Of a DNA stretch of 64,000 nt, positions 20,342 through 30,018 are shown in pieces. Location of the stretch: contig NW_005179014.1 of NCBI RefSeq assembly GCF_000350225.1, positions 110,881 through 174,880 on the forward strand. The letters run 5' to 3'. The notes under the pieces were generated by a model. That model ran no database searches, was not told the origin of the DNA, and was given only the letters and a program-made list of their open reading frames with translations. The translations under genes were made by a program, and so were the position numbers. Every line of letters begins with the position of its first letter. The stretch's first letter is position 1. The stretch comes from Chondrus crispus. Lineage: Eukaryota; Rhodophyta; Florideophyceae; Gigartinales; Gigartinaceae.

Positions 20342-21277
20342 TCACCAAAATCCCCATCCGGAATTGATGCCACGACCAATGCTGCCCATAAGTCTATTAC
20401 CTCTAGCCTTCTTCCGCGACTCTTCTTCCCTCTGGGCACGAAGTCTCTCAGTAAGCGAGCTGGCTCCCTGCGAGATGGTGTTTTTCTTTTTGGCATTATT
20501 CTTTGCCACGGCGCGGAAGGTCTGTCCACTCTTGTCGAGATACTCTGGTTGTCCGCCGCCATTTTCCTTTTCCGCGTTGTCGATATCGGTATCCTTATCC
20601 GACTTCGCTTCCGACTCGTCCTCCTCGTCGTCTGACTGGAGCTCTGGCAAGAGATCGACCGCGGTCCCGGTCATAGTCCCGATAAAGGACGCCAGTTCCT
20701 CTGGCGGGTTCCTAGTGTACACAACGGCGACCTCCGCGCCGATTTCAAAAGCCACCAAAATAACGCCGCGTTTCCGAATGATCAATTTTTCAACGCGCAT
20801 ACAAGTAACGTCATCGGAAGTGCCCGGCACATGGAGCCTCGCCGTAAGCAGCTCCTTCAACAAGCCGGGCTCATCCTCAAAAGCGGGGTCCTTCTCTTTC
20901 AAACCAGCGGCCTTCTCGAGCTCATCGAGCTCATCCATCTCATCATCGTCATTCTCATCCGTGAGCTCCTCAAGGATGTCAAAAATGTCCTGGCGCAGGT
21001 CGCCAGCGGCCTCCTCCGCCACGAGCAGGTCCCTGAGCGCGTCGACGAGGGCGTCCTCCGAGCGGAGCACGTCGAAGTTGTCCACGTGCGACGCGAGGTT
21101 CTTCAGGGTGGCGACGGCTATCGCCGCGACCTCTACGTCGTTGCCCGCGACGAAGCCCGCCAGGGCGCGCATGCAGCCCTCCTCGCGCGCGATGATCGGC
21201 TGGTTGTCCGTGTCGGCGGACAGCGAGCGCAGCTGCACGGCGACTGTTCGGACGCTCGCCGCGTCCGCTACTGACAT
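20342..21277 (-). CDS. ARMC1-like: ARMC1-like armadillo-repeat protein, intact
   Basis: This 311-residue intact frame starts MSVADAASVRTVAVQLRSLS. Residues ~1-105 match the short armadillo region of animal ARMC1 (REEGCMRALAGF, VAVATLKNLA), ending in DIFDILEEL. A Glu/Asp-rich linker follows, then a small alpha/beta heavy-metal-associated-like domain (ARLHVPGTSDD...KRGVILVAFEIGAEVAVVY), as in ARMC1. A PEYLDK motif and a basic tail end in ...GWGFW, echoing the aromatic C-terminus of ARMC1. Animal ARMC1 associates with mitochondrial contact-site machinery and affects mitochondrial distribution; a similar role here is inference. It lies inside the Harbinger-like element's ends and is the only undamaged gene there. 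Confidence 0.78.
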   Translation of the reverse strand: MSVADAASVRTVAVQLRSLSADTDNQPIIAREEGCMRALAGFVAGNDVEVAAIAVATLKNLASHVDNFDVLRSEDALVDALRDLLVAEEAAGDLRQDIFDILEELTDENDDDEMDELDELEKAAGLKEKDPAFEDEPGLLKELLTARLHVPGTSDDVTCMRVEKLIIRKRGVILVAFEIGAEVAVVYTRNPPEELASFIGTMTGTAVDLLPELQSDDEEDESEAKSDKDTDIDNAEKENGGGQPEYLDKSGQTFRAVAKNNAKKKNTISQGASSLTERLRAQREEESRKKARGNRLMGSIGRGINSGWGFW

Positions 21278-21545
21278 GTTGCGAGCGGAGAACGGATTGA
21301 AACGTGCGGTGCTGGGGAGGTTGGACAGAGGTCGACAAGGGGCGAGCGCAAGATGGGCGCCGCGGGCTGAGATGGAGGACGGTGGTGCGTGTTCGAGGAC
21401 TCTCCGCGATGTTTCGGTTGCGTGGGAAGGGGCGGAGAGTTGCTTGTAAGTTGGGACATGTTAGCGGCATGTTAGCAGCGAGAATGTTGTTGGCAAAGGA
21501 GGTTTGGAGGCGGCGCTCGGCCGTCCACATGTAGAGGGCTCCCAA

Positions 21546-22110
21546 TTCATGTGGCAAGCATTGCAAATGGAGCAATGCTTGCCACATGACCTGGAGGGGG
21601 GGTGATGTTGCTTGATGTGGTCACAGTATGGGTTTTGGGGGGAGGTTGCGGGGAAGTGGGGGCGAAGGTGGGCAATGGGGCGGGGGATGAGCAAGTTGCG
21701 CAAAAGTTGCGTGCCATGACCGAGGTGCTGGAGCGATCGTCCCACGAGGTGGCTCTTAGCCACGTGACACTGTATTCATTCAGCAAGGCGGATATTTTAC
21801 GGGTCTCCTGGTTGCTGCGATTTTGTCAAGTGGCAAGCATTACAGATGAAGCAATACTTGCCACATGACTTGGAATGGGGGAGATGCTGCTTGATGTGGT
21901 CACAGCATGGGTTTTGAGAGGAGGTTGCCGCGAAGTGGGGGCGAAGGTGGGTAATGGGGCGAGGGATGAGCAAGTGGTGCAAATGGTGCGTACGATGATC
22001 AAGGAGCTGGAATGGATGTCGCAAGAGGTGGTCGTCAGCCACATTACAATGTGCCGACTCAGCAAGGTGGATATCTTACGGGTCTCCTGATGGTTGCGAT
22101 TTTGCCAGGT
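21546..22110. repeat. Two tandem ~279-bp repeats downstream of the Myb-like gene
   Basis: The segments 21546-21825 and 21829-22110 align throughout with scattered substitutions. The first copy carries a perfect 18-bp hairpin (21547-21564/21572-21589) that is imperfect in the second. On minus, both copies keep the same frame with a conserved Cys/His pattern (CDHIKQH...SCGK.C.ICNACH), followed by a common GDP-stop that also ends the Myb-like gene. Whether this is a coding zinc-binding unit or a duplicated 3' region is unclear. Confidence 0.8.
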
Positions 22111-23162
22111 ACATCATAGAGGCTTGCATAATCGCATCGCGATTTTTTCTGGACTCCTCCCTCTGTTTTTCAGCTTCATCTCGTTCGTCTAGTCTCCTTT
22201 TTCGTTCCTTCTCCCGTTCATAGGCTCTACTTCTTGCTTCTTCGTCCCGCCTCTCTCGAGCCTCCTGCCGCTCCCGTTCTGCCCTTTCCCGCTCAGTAAT
22301 CCGAAATTCGCGTTCCTCTATAAGGGAAGCTTGCATAATTGCCACCAAATCGTCATCTTGGGTGTGACTACCGTGGCGTGATCGTTCATGCCCAATTGGA
22401 AAGGCAGCTGATATTGTAGATGGTGACGAAGACCTTACAGAAATACCGCCTTCAGCATCATCACCTTCGTCAGCATCTCTTGGACTGTTTGGTTGGTTAT
22501 TTTCTTCTAACCTCATATCTTCCGCAGATCCATTTCCATCCAAATCACTGCAGTCTCCATCTCCTAAATCTACCCTTGACGTCATATCTTGCCTCAGCTT
22601 CTTTCCCCGCAGTACTGAAGCAGGGATTCTCGGGTCTCCTGTTGGGGCTTTTTTCCTGTAAAGAATCGCAAACTTGCGGCGCAGCGAGTCCGTAGTCCGA
22701 TTCTTGTCTGGGTATCGTCTCTTGTGAATGCGGCTGACTGCATCCCACTCATCCCCTCGCACTGGCAAGTGTTCCTCTAGAATGTTTAAAAAGCTTTCCA
22801 GTTCTTGTTCTGTGAATGAAGCCCCACGCCCAGCACCATTTGATCCCCTTTTTCTTGCGGCATGAGTACGTTTCTGAACACCTCGAAGAACGCTCAAACG
22901 GCGCCGAGAAGCCTCCAGCGAGTAGCAAGCGGGTGAAGGGGGGATCTTGACAAGAAGAAAACGGTGGACTGCGCGCGGGTAGAGAGACCGGCTGGATAAT
23001 TTCATCGTCTGTCTCACGTGTTGACGGAGATGCATGGCCGTAGCCGTAAACATTACGGCCTCGGCGCACGGTAGGAGGGGTTGTTGCTGGGACGAAGGAG
23101 CCGCCGGCTTGGGGACAAATATCGGGTGCCGGCTCCTCGTCGGAGTCGGCAACATGAGCCAT
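22076..23162 (-). CDS. Myb/SANT-like second protein of the Harbinger-like element
   Basis: The recognisable part on minus reads FTEQELESFLNILEEHLPVRGDEW, RRYPDKNRTTDSLRRKF and KKAPTGDPRIPASVLRGKKL, the trihelix/Myb-like DNA-binding domain of two-gene Harbinger elements. An acidic linker and a long Glu/Arg coiled coil (EEREFRITERERAERER...) follow, then stop at 22076. The natural start appears to be MAHVADSDEEPAPDI at 23162, the same start kept in the MITE, but that frame is shifted relative to the SANT domain. A frameshift or small intron near 22870-22900 is therefore needed; the SANT frame alone is open from 23302. Such proteins bind element ends and help import the transposase. Confidence 0.72.
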
Positions 23163-23488
23163 GTAGACGTTGGGCTGCGGGGTTGGACAGCGGCTGATAC
23201 GACGGAGGGAATGTGTGGAGGGAGGCCAGATCGAAATAGGAATGCGGTTGCCGAGGGGTGGGATGGGTTGATCGGACAGATCGCAGAGAAATATTTGAGC
23301 ACATGGTATGATATAGGGTGGTATAGGTGGGTGCGGATGTGCGTTTGTGTCTGTGCACAAACAATTACATCGGGACGGGAACGAAGAGCAAATCGGCGGT
23401 TTGTGTATGCATAAACACCTCCGACTCAATCAAAATCGGCGGATTTGCGCATACACAAAATGTCTTTTTATGTTTTTCGGAGTCGCCC

Positions 23489-23537
23489 AATGAAGCAAGA
23501 AGTGCGTTAACACCATTAACGCACCTCTTGCTTCATT
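23489..23537. repeat. Hairpin abutting the transposon's right end
   Basis: The arms 23489-23510 and 23516-23537 pair over 22 bp with one mismatch and a 5-nt loop. The first three bases are the AAT target duplication. Joined to the left flank the stem gains four more pairs (ATGG with CCAT), indicating that the element landed at the foot of an existing hairpin. Confidence 0.85.
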
Positions 23538-23541
23538 CCAT

Positions 23542-24239
23542 TTCACGTTTGGCATTTGAATGGGGTTTAAATCTTTTAGAATTGCAAGGTGCATTACAGG
23601 AAGTTGGAGCACAAGATTAATTTTAAGTCGATTGTTTATTTCTTTAATGAGCATGACCATTTTTTAGGAAACGTAATATAAACAACCAACCACAAGGGAG
23701 CAGGCTCCATTTATTGACGTGATTGCGTGATTGCGTGATTTCCAATCACGATGAATGGAATGGCCCTCAGTTCTCGCAGTCAGTTTACGCAGGCAGATCA
23801 CAAGTCAATTTTTTGAAAAGTTGTGAAGATTAAGTTAAGAATGTTGTGTAACGGTAAGCAATGTAAAGGTTAGATGGTGGGTTACTGTATCTTCGAATAC
23901 CCTCCGACCTGGTCAGTCTCACTCTAAAGCGTTACCTAGAGCTTGCACATATGTCAGATTGTGATGCTGAATTGACCCTTTTCGTCATTCATACTCCGCC
24001 GGCGGGACTCAGGCACCGCTCAGGCTGTTAGACATACTTTTCTTCCCCCTGAACCTAAGAGCTTTACAGTTATTGGCATTGGAACATTCCCTAATTCTAT
24101 AAACTCCCTTATTCTCGCCTTGCCGCAGCAATTCCACTAATAAGCGTGCCGCATTTACATTCCCCAAGCCTGACCTCCTTGCACAGATCGCACCCTTCTG
24201 CTTGAAGTCTTCTTGTACAAGCACGATTGATTTTGCCCG
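23542..24239. other. Intergenic; no gene recognised
   Basis: AT-richer sequence with a triplicated TGATTGCG motif near 23720. A minus frame 24308-24009 (99 residues) adjoins the ELP2 remnant, but I cannot match it to ELP2 or anything else. Confidence 0.5.
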
Positions 24240-25955
24240 CGTCGCTCCAAACGAAGTGACAAGCAGGTCCCCACCGTCTGCATTTTGTCGATTTACTCCT
24301 CTCATCATCTCCTTCTTTCGCTGAGTCCTCTTTTTCAGCCTCGTAAATGGCTTTGTTCGACAAGCCTAGCCCCGCTACTACAGCTGGTGTAGCCCCCTCC
24401 GACCATATACATTGACATCAGTTCCTCCCGGTAGGCGGAAGCCACTTGGGGCTTTAAATATCTCAACATGCGTTCTTCGGCACCGACACGTATTTTCTAC
24501 CCTCCTCATCGCAGCATTGCACGGCAAACAAGGCATGTTCATGAACTTGCGGTCTCGCCCATTCAACGAAACGATGGCATCCGTCCTCTTCCACATCTGC
24601 GAAAATCCGTGGCGTCTTATCTTCGCTCCAGGTGAGGAGATACCTTCATTGTGGTTCCCAAGCTAGATCCGTAACCATACCAAAGTGCCCACCGAGTGCT
24701 GACTTTGCAAGGAACTCGACGATAGTAGCCTTAAGTGACTTTGCCGGGCAGCAGTGCAAGCACAAGCAAAATTATGTCCAAGGAACTTATCGCACTTCGC
24801 ATTGACAAAGGACGCTCCGAAGAATCCTAAAGCATGAGCAGAGCTTCCACCTAGACGTCCAAAACGTGCTACCCATTCCCAACGCCCGCCTTCTAAGCTC
24901 CGAAGCGCTATTCTGCAATCCATAGAAGAAGTGAGCAACCTTGAAGTGTTCGACGGTCCCCTAAAGCCCACAGAATGAACTGCAGCGGTGTGCCCGTCCA
25001 GGAGGGCCTCCGCAGTAAACGACTCTTTGTCGTCAGAGAGCAGCGCCTCAACCCTCGCTGCATGTACGTCAAAAGTCTCAAGTTTTTTCACCAATTCCCT
25101 GCACTTGGAAAATGCGGGCAGTGCCGTTCTTCGACGCGCTCGCAAGTCGGAAAGCCTCCTCTTCAGTAGTTGCAGAGAATGCAAGTCCCCTGATCCACGC
25201 ACGATGCCCACAGCGTACTGCAGCCTTCAGTAGACAAGGATCTTCTCCTAGCAAGGCGGAAAATGCCCAACGCGTCGATTCGTCCCTCCTACCGCCACTA
25301 GGGCTGTTTTCCCTGCAATGTGCTGCAAAGCCACACACTCCAAGAGCACAGCCGCTAGTTGCGCCACGTCTGCCTGCGCGACTAGCTTCCATAACCCGAA
25401 ATCCGTACCTTGGCGCCATAAACGCAACTCACTGTCCATTCTTGCTGTGATGACGGCCATGCCGTCGACATCGCAAGTGTGGATTGCAGGGCAAGGCTGC
25501 CCCTCATGTGCCACCCACTTTGTGACGTCTACCACATGGTTTTTACGTATACTAGCCACAGCCATCTTTCCATCTGCGGCTGCCGCGAAAAGCAAGACTT
25601 CTTCGTTTCTTGTACCTGTCAAGTGGGCGGCAGTCACCGCAGCATCGTACAGGGGGAGCACGGCATAGACTTCGTGGGAATTCGCAATTAGGAGTAAAGC
25701 ATTGTTCGCACTAACGTAGGCTGCCAGGGATTTAGAATAAAGAGAGAGCGCCTGCTCGAAGACTACATACCGCTCATGCGAGACGCAAATGCGGCTCCCC
25801 TGAAACCTGAATCGGCATGCAATATCCGACCTGTCTTGAAGACCTGCGATGCTCTCACTGTCAGGCACAAGAAAGAGGCTTCCGCAGAAGTCGCCGAGGC
25901 GAGGTAAAGGGCTTGTCGTGATGTCGATGTCGTTTACCACTGCGTATCTGCAGAC
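24240..25955 (-). pseudogene. ELP2-like: Elongator subunit ELP2 (WD40), multiply frameshifted
   Basis: Pieces read in order on minus: LGDFCGSLF...SELRLWRQGTDFGLW (25940-25290), CGHRAWIRGLAFS...LASASKNGTARIFQ (25290-25090) and EALLDGHTAAVHSVGF...RWEWVARFGRLGG (25050-24830). Then follow ALGFFGASF, GGHFGMVTDLAWEPQ-stop-RYLLTWSEDKTPRIFA, WARPQVHEHALFAVQC and VVAGLGLSNKAIYEAEK. This is the WD-repeat order of ELP2, scaffold of the Elongator tRNA-modification complex. Lesions include 1-nt shifts at G- and A-runs (near 25285 and 25090), a further shift near 24740, and stops near 24645 and 24470. The second propeller is incomplete. Confidence 0.82.
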
Positions 25956-25979
25956 CCGCTAGAGAATCAAAACGAGGCA

Positions 25980-26742
25980 TTGATGTTGGTCGTCAATGTG
26001 GAGGGTACAGTACCAATAATGTCATGGAAGCTTGCAAACAGTCTGGTGTCTAGCGATCGGTGTGTGTATCGTCAGCAAGCGTTGTCTCCGATGGCAGTCA
26101 TATGGTTGATGTTGATGAAACAAAGCCATACCTGAGCAAGTTTATGGATTTTACTCTAAGACAGAAGTAGACGCCGAGCAGCTTGTTTCAGCTGCTATTC
26201 GCGAATCTCTAAGAACTTGTGCTTATAGAGCCATTGCACTCTTTGTAGAACGTGATCCCGCTTTATTTCCAAGTCTCATCGAAGCAGGGCGAGTAGGGAA
26301 GACCAAATACATCATCGGGAATGGAAAGACAGTGTGGGAGTTCACGTATGTCGGCAACGTAGCTGACGCATGCATGAAAGCTGCGGAACATCTCTCTATG
26401 CGCAGCCCCGTTGCAGGGCAGGCATACTTCATTACGAACAATGAAACGACGCTGTTCTGGTAACAATGCGGAGTCATCCTGGGTGAGCTAGGCTATCCAC
26501 TTCCTGCAACAAAGCTTCCATTTGCGGTATGTTTCTTCCTTACGGTCTTGCTTGAAGTCATACTATTCCTTCTCTCTCCAATTTACAAGCCCCAGAAACC
26601 ACCGACGTTTTCAAGTCAGCGAGTTTCTTTACTCATATCACACGGAAAGATATCTTGAGAGAAAGCCAAGAAAGACTTTGGATATAAACCAAAGGATTCC
26701 ATGGAAGAAGGAATGAAGAGAACCATAAACGTTTTTAGACCC
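25980..26742 (+). pseudogene. NSDHL-like: Sterol-4-alpha-carboxylate 3-dehydrogenase (NSDHL/ERG26), decayed 3' part
   Basis: Frames read VVNVEGT, NNVMEACKQSGV, VSSASVVSDGSHMVDVDETK, then LIEAGRVGKTKYIIGNGKTV, FTYVGNVADACMKAAEHLS, SPVAGQAYFITNNET and EKAKKDFGYKPKDSMEEG. This is the 3-beta-HSD-fold enzyme of sterol C4-demethylation (VEGT and SSASVVFDG-type nucleotide-fold motifs; YFITN and the GYxP C-terminus). Stops occur at several points (for example after SGV, at FW-TAA near 26461, and before EKAKKD), with shifts near 26020 and 26155. The N-terminal Rossmann motif is missing. It lies tail-outward against ELP2 with almost no gap. Confidence 0.82.
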
Positions 26743-26782
26743 GTCACCTGTCACTGTAGCAATAGCATTTCTGTGCGCAACA

Positions 26783-26878
26783 TGTCAGACCGCACAGGAC
26801 AGTCTGTCCCTCAGGGAACAGACTTAACCAACAAGCGACGATGAGTAAACGAGGAGTCATCGGTCTCCTGTTCAGACA
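26783..26878 (+). repeat. 5' LTR of Copia 1
   Basis: It starts TGTCAGACCGCAC and ends TGTTCAGACA. It is unusually short for a Copia LTR. Confidence 0.9.
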
Positions 26879-26891
26879 GGTTATGGGCACC
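26879..26891 (+). promoter_or_regulatory. Primer-binding site of Copia 1 (GGTTATGGGCACC)
   Basis: It directly abuts the 5' LTR. It is complementary to GCCCATAACC, the anticodon-loop region of eukaryotic initiator tRNA-Met, not to a tRNA 3' end, implying half-tRNA priming as in Drosophila copia. The identical 13-mer sits at the same place in Copia 2. Confidence 0.7.
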
Positions 26892-27175
26892 TTCCGCTAC
26901 CGTGCACAACTCCACCTTCCCCTCATCTGAAATTAGCAACACGACCCACAACGACAAGAACAAACCGATCCCTCCCACCGCAGAGGAGCCCCAGGCTAAA
27001 CCCCCCTCCCCCTCTTACATACATACTCCCACAATCTCATCCAGCACCGCCAACCAGTACGACAAACATCACGGCAAATCACAAGACAAACGACACAACA
27101 CATCACACAACACACTACACGACAAACACAACAACAAAAAGACAACACATCAAGACAAATCACGACATATTCAAC

Positions 27176-28040
27176 ATGGACAAACGACCTGACATTCCAC
27201 GCCTAGACCCCACGAGCTATGGACCGTGGATCGTCGCCACACTAGGGGCAGCACACACTATTAAAGCCATCGAACACATAACAAGCAACCCCAACCCCCC
27301 ACAAGACGACACCGATCTGGCCACATTCCAAAGAAAAAAAACTACCTACTCGGCAAGTTAATCACATCAATCGCCCCCCAGATAGCCAACCTAATTACCA
27401 CCCCACCACCTATCCAACTCCCTACTTTAATCCAGGCTGTCATGCCCCACCTGGACACGACGAAGGCCTCAGACCATAAATATATGAAGCAGCTCGCTTA
27501 ACAAGCACATTACCTCCCTGATATGACCCTGGAGCAGTACATCTCTGCCCACGAATAAATACGGACGAGAATAGTCGCAGCACAGTACCCAGAGATCTCA
27601 GACCCCAAAACTACAGTCGAACTCCTCATCGACGGGCTGTGATTCAACCCTTCCACCGCCACTATAGGCAGCCATCTCATAGCTCTAGATCCTAAGGACA
27701 CAAGAGACTTCGTACACAGGTTCAACCGTATGACCATGTACATGCAACCGACGCAAATTCGACCGTATCACATGCACGGCGACGCAGGAGGCCCAAATTC
27801 AATCATAAATTCAGCACCGGCCCCGCAGTGGCACTACCGCACCCCACGCCGGCACCTCCCCGTCCCAAAAAATCCATGCCGCTTCCACATGTCCCTCGGC
27901 ATCTCCCGCCCCAGACACAAGGACATCGAATGCAACCACGCCGCACACCCCCGTCACCGTACACGCCAGTCGTCACCATGAAAGCCATACCACACCGCAC
28001 GTGCCGCTCACGGTCACTCTGACTACACCAGCAACACCGG
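27176..28040 (+). pseudogene. Copia 1 gag remnant
   Basis: It begins MDKRPDIPRLDPTSYGPWIV, a Copia gag N-terminal pattern. It runs through at least four stops (near 27360, 27499, 27556, 27641) to DTRDFVHRFNRMTMYMQP. No intact zinc knuckle is seen. Confidence 0.7.
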
Positions 28041-28501
28041 AACGGCCATGGACGACACGACAAGCCAAGCCCCCCTCGAAGACAAGTGTACGTACATCCT
28101 CAATTCGGGCGCACACCCCTCTCATATCACAGACCTCTCTACCATACACCAACTAAGGCCGATCCGCCACATAACAAAAACAGCCACCAACCAGATCGTG
28201 CAATGCACTCACGCCGGGCAGACGACGATCAAGACGAATAAGGGACGCACGCTCAAGGTTTCAACCGTCGTTTCCCCTGACATCACAAGCAACCTCCTAT
28301 CTCTCCGATCCATAGCGCAAACCCACGGCAACATCCTCTTCACGTCGAATGCCGCGTACCTCTTCGAAAAACACTCCCGAGGCAAAATCATCGGCATAGC
28401 CCCATGGAACCCCGCAATCAGGGCGTATGCATAGACGACAACCCCGCACCTCCAAGCGAGAGGAGCTCGCACGATCCCCGCACCGCGACGCAATCCGAAA
28501 C

Positions 28502-29150
28502 TGTAGTGCACTGTACTCGACTGAGGGACAGCTGTCCCCATCCCACCGAAATCGCGCGCACGGACACTACGTGTACCACAGGTACACGTGGTCTCCCCTT
28601 TTTCTCTGCCAGCCCCCCCCCCGGTGGACACCGGTAATCCGCCCGCAACAAAACTGGCCTATAGGGGCTCTACTTGGTCCCCTCGGGGCTCCACCCGTTA
28701 TATTCTAGTTATTCTAATTTACAGTATAATGTAGCTTCGCCATTACGGCGACGGGGACGATATAGTTAATCCGATCATCAATGTAAAGAGGCACGAAGCT
28801 TCGGGTCTCTTACCTTGGTTTCTGGATTCTAGGTTGTAGCCTCGACTCGGTACTCGCTCGCCCATACCGACCGAGCCATCTACACCCCTAGAATCCCAAC
28901 TGCCTTCCCCGCGTGCGCCAATCCACCGGCGCGAGACCTACGCTAACTACGGTGCTGTCCGCTCCATTAGCTCTGTTTTCCCTTAATTCTACCCCTTTAT
29001 TGCTGACTATAGTTCTAGTTGTCTACCGCGCAAGCCGCGCCCGGATCTCGGTTCCGGTCATCCACCGGGTGGTTTCCCGTTATCCCTTTACGCGTCCGAA
29101 CGCGCGTCGCTCGGCCTACGGCCCGCCACACGAGGCCGCAGTGCACGACA
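28502..29150 (+). repeat. Solo LTR (649 bp, family B) nested in Copia 1
   Basis: It starts TGTAGTGCACTG and ends GCAGTGCACGACA, with duplications GAAAC at 28497-28501 and 29151-29155. The sequence is unrelated to family A except for the terminal hexamers. Confidence 0.92.
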
Positions 29151-29815
29151 GAAACCCCTCATGCCACAGCCAACCCCTCGCCTACCAACCCCAAACAACC
29201 CACCCCTCATCACAAATCGAGCACTACCCCCCATCACCACACAACGGATATCAAATACACCTTTACCCATACGCTCAACGCTAGCACCACACATCCTACC
29301 GATCCCCGGTAAGGCCACTGACCGAATCTTACACCACCGGCACCTGCGACTCAACCACGCCCCCTACGTACAATCCAAACTATCGCCAAATCGCGAACGA
29401 TACACGGCCTTCCAGCATCCCTCGCCTCAACCAGCAGCCAACTGTCATGCTCTGCATGCGCGCACGCGAAGCAGCGACCGGCACGCCATACTCCCACTCA
29501 GCATCACTACAGTACAGGTGAATACCTAAGCTCCGATACATGCGGCCCCATCCACCCTCGATCCAACCATGGCAATCACCACTTCCTCACGTACATTGAC
29601 GCGGCATCCCGGTACGTCATGCTTTATTTTCTCAAAACGAGAAGCGAAGTCAGCACCATCATACCAAAATGTTTTGTCCGAATGAAACAACGCAATCCTC
29701 TCCCGCTTATCTACCGCACCGACAACGCACGCGAATGCAAGTCCAACCACGCATTGCAGACGTACGCCTCTTTAGGCATCAAGTGGAGCGTACTGGGAAG
29801 ACTCGGTACGTGACG

Positions 29816-29861
29816 CAGAGTACAAATATAACATCATCGATGATGTTATATTTGTACTCTG
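29816..29861. repeat. 46-bp perfect palindrome in integrase coding sequence
   Basis: Every base from 29816 to 29838 pairs with 29839 to 29861, with no loop. It sits where integrase coding sequence should continue, so one arm is an inverted copy that destroyed the frame. Confidence 0.9.
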
Positions 29862-30018
29862 GGCGATCGCCGACCGCGCAACCGGCCAGGCTCCCCACAC
29901 CCTGTGTCACACACGACAAGCGCAACCCCAACAACTTTTAATCTTCGGACAACTCGGCACGATCCCCATCTACGGCACCAAAAAGAAACTTGACACACGC
30001 AGCCGTACAGTACGATAT

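Larger units (their letters stand above)
16099..23488. mobile_element. 7.4 kb Harbinger-like transposon enclosing host gene sequence
   Basis: The left end starts GGGCGACTCCGAAAAACATA and the right end is its reverse complement, with 3-bp duplications AAT at 16096-16098 and 23489-23491. Contents in order: transposase pseudogene (plus, split by a solo LTR), an RPAC1 fragment (plus), an ARMC1-like gene (minus), a tandem repeat, and a Myb/SANT-type second gene (minus). Opposed transposase and Myb-like genes are the normal Harbinger layout. That both ends belong to one insertion is supported by the matching duplication. In addition, deleting the element lets ATGGAAT of the left flank complete the stem of the hairpin on the right flank (ATTCCAT at 23534-23540). 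Two independent insertions remain possible. Confidence 0.72.
28048..29940 (+). pseudogene. Copia 1 protease-integrase remnant
   Basis: The protease block reads TYILNSGAHPSHIT, so the catalytic DSG is NSG; LLSLRSIAQTHGNILF fits the protease C-terminal half. After the nested solo LTR the frame continues with a zinc-finger-like region and integrase core pieces (MLYFLKTRSEVSTI, YRTDNARECKSN). The core is then broken by the 46-bp palindrome at 29816-29861 and several stops. Confidence 0.75.

Noticed and set aside
25078..25290. ELP2 frameshifts as mere sequencing errors
   Set aside because: Two lie at homopolymers, but further stops and a missing C-terminal half make decay the better explanation.
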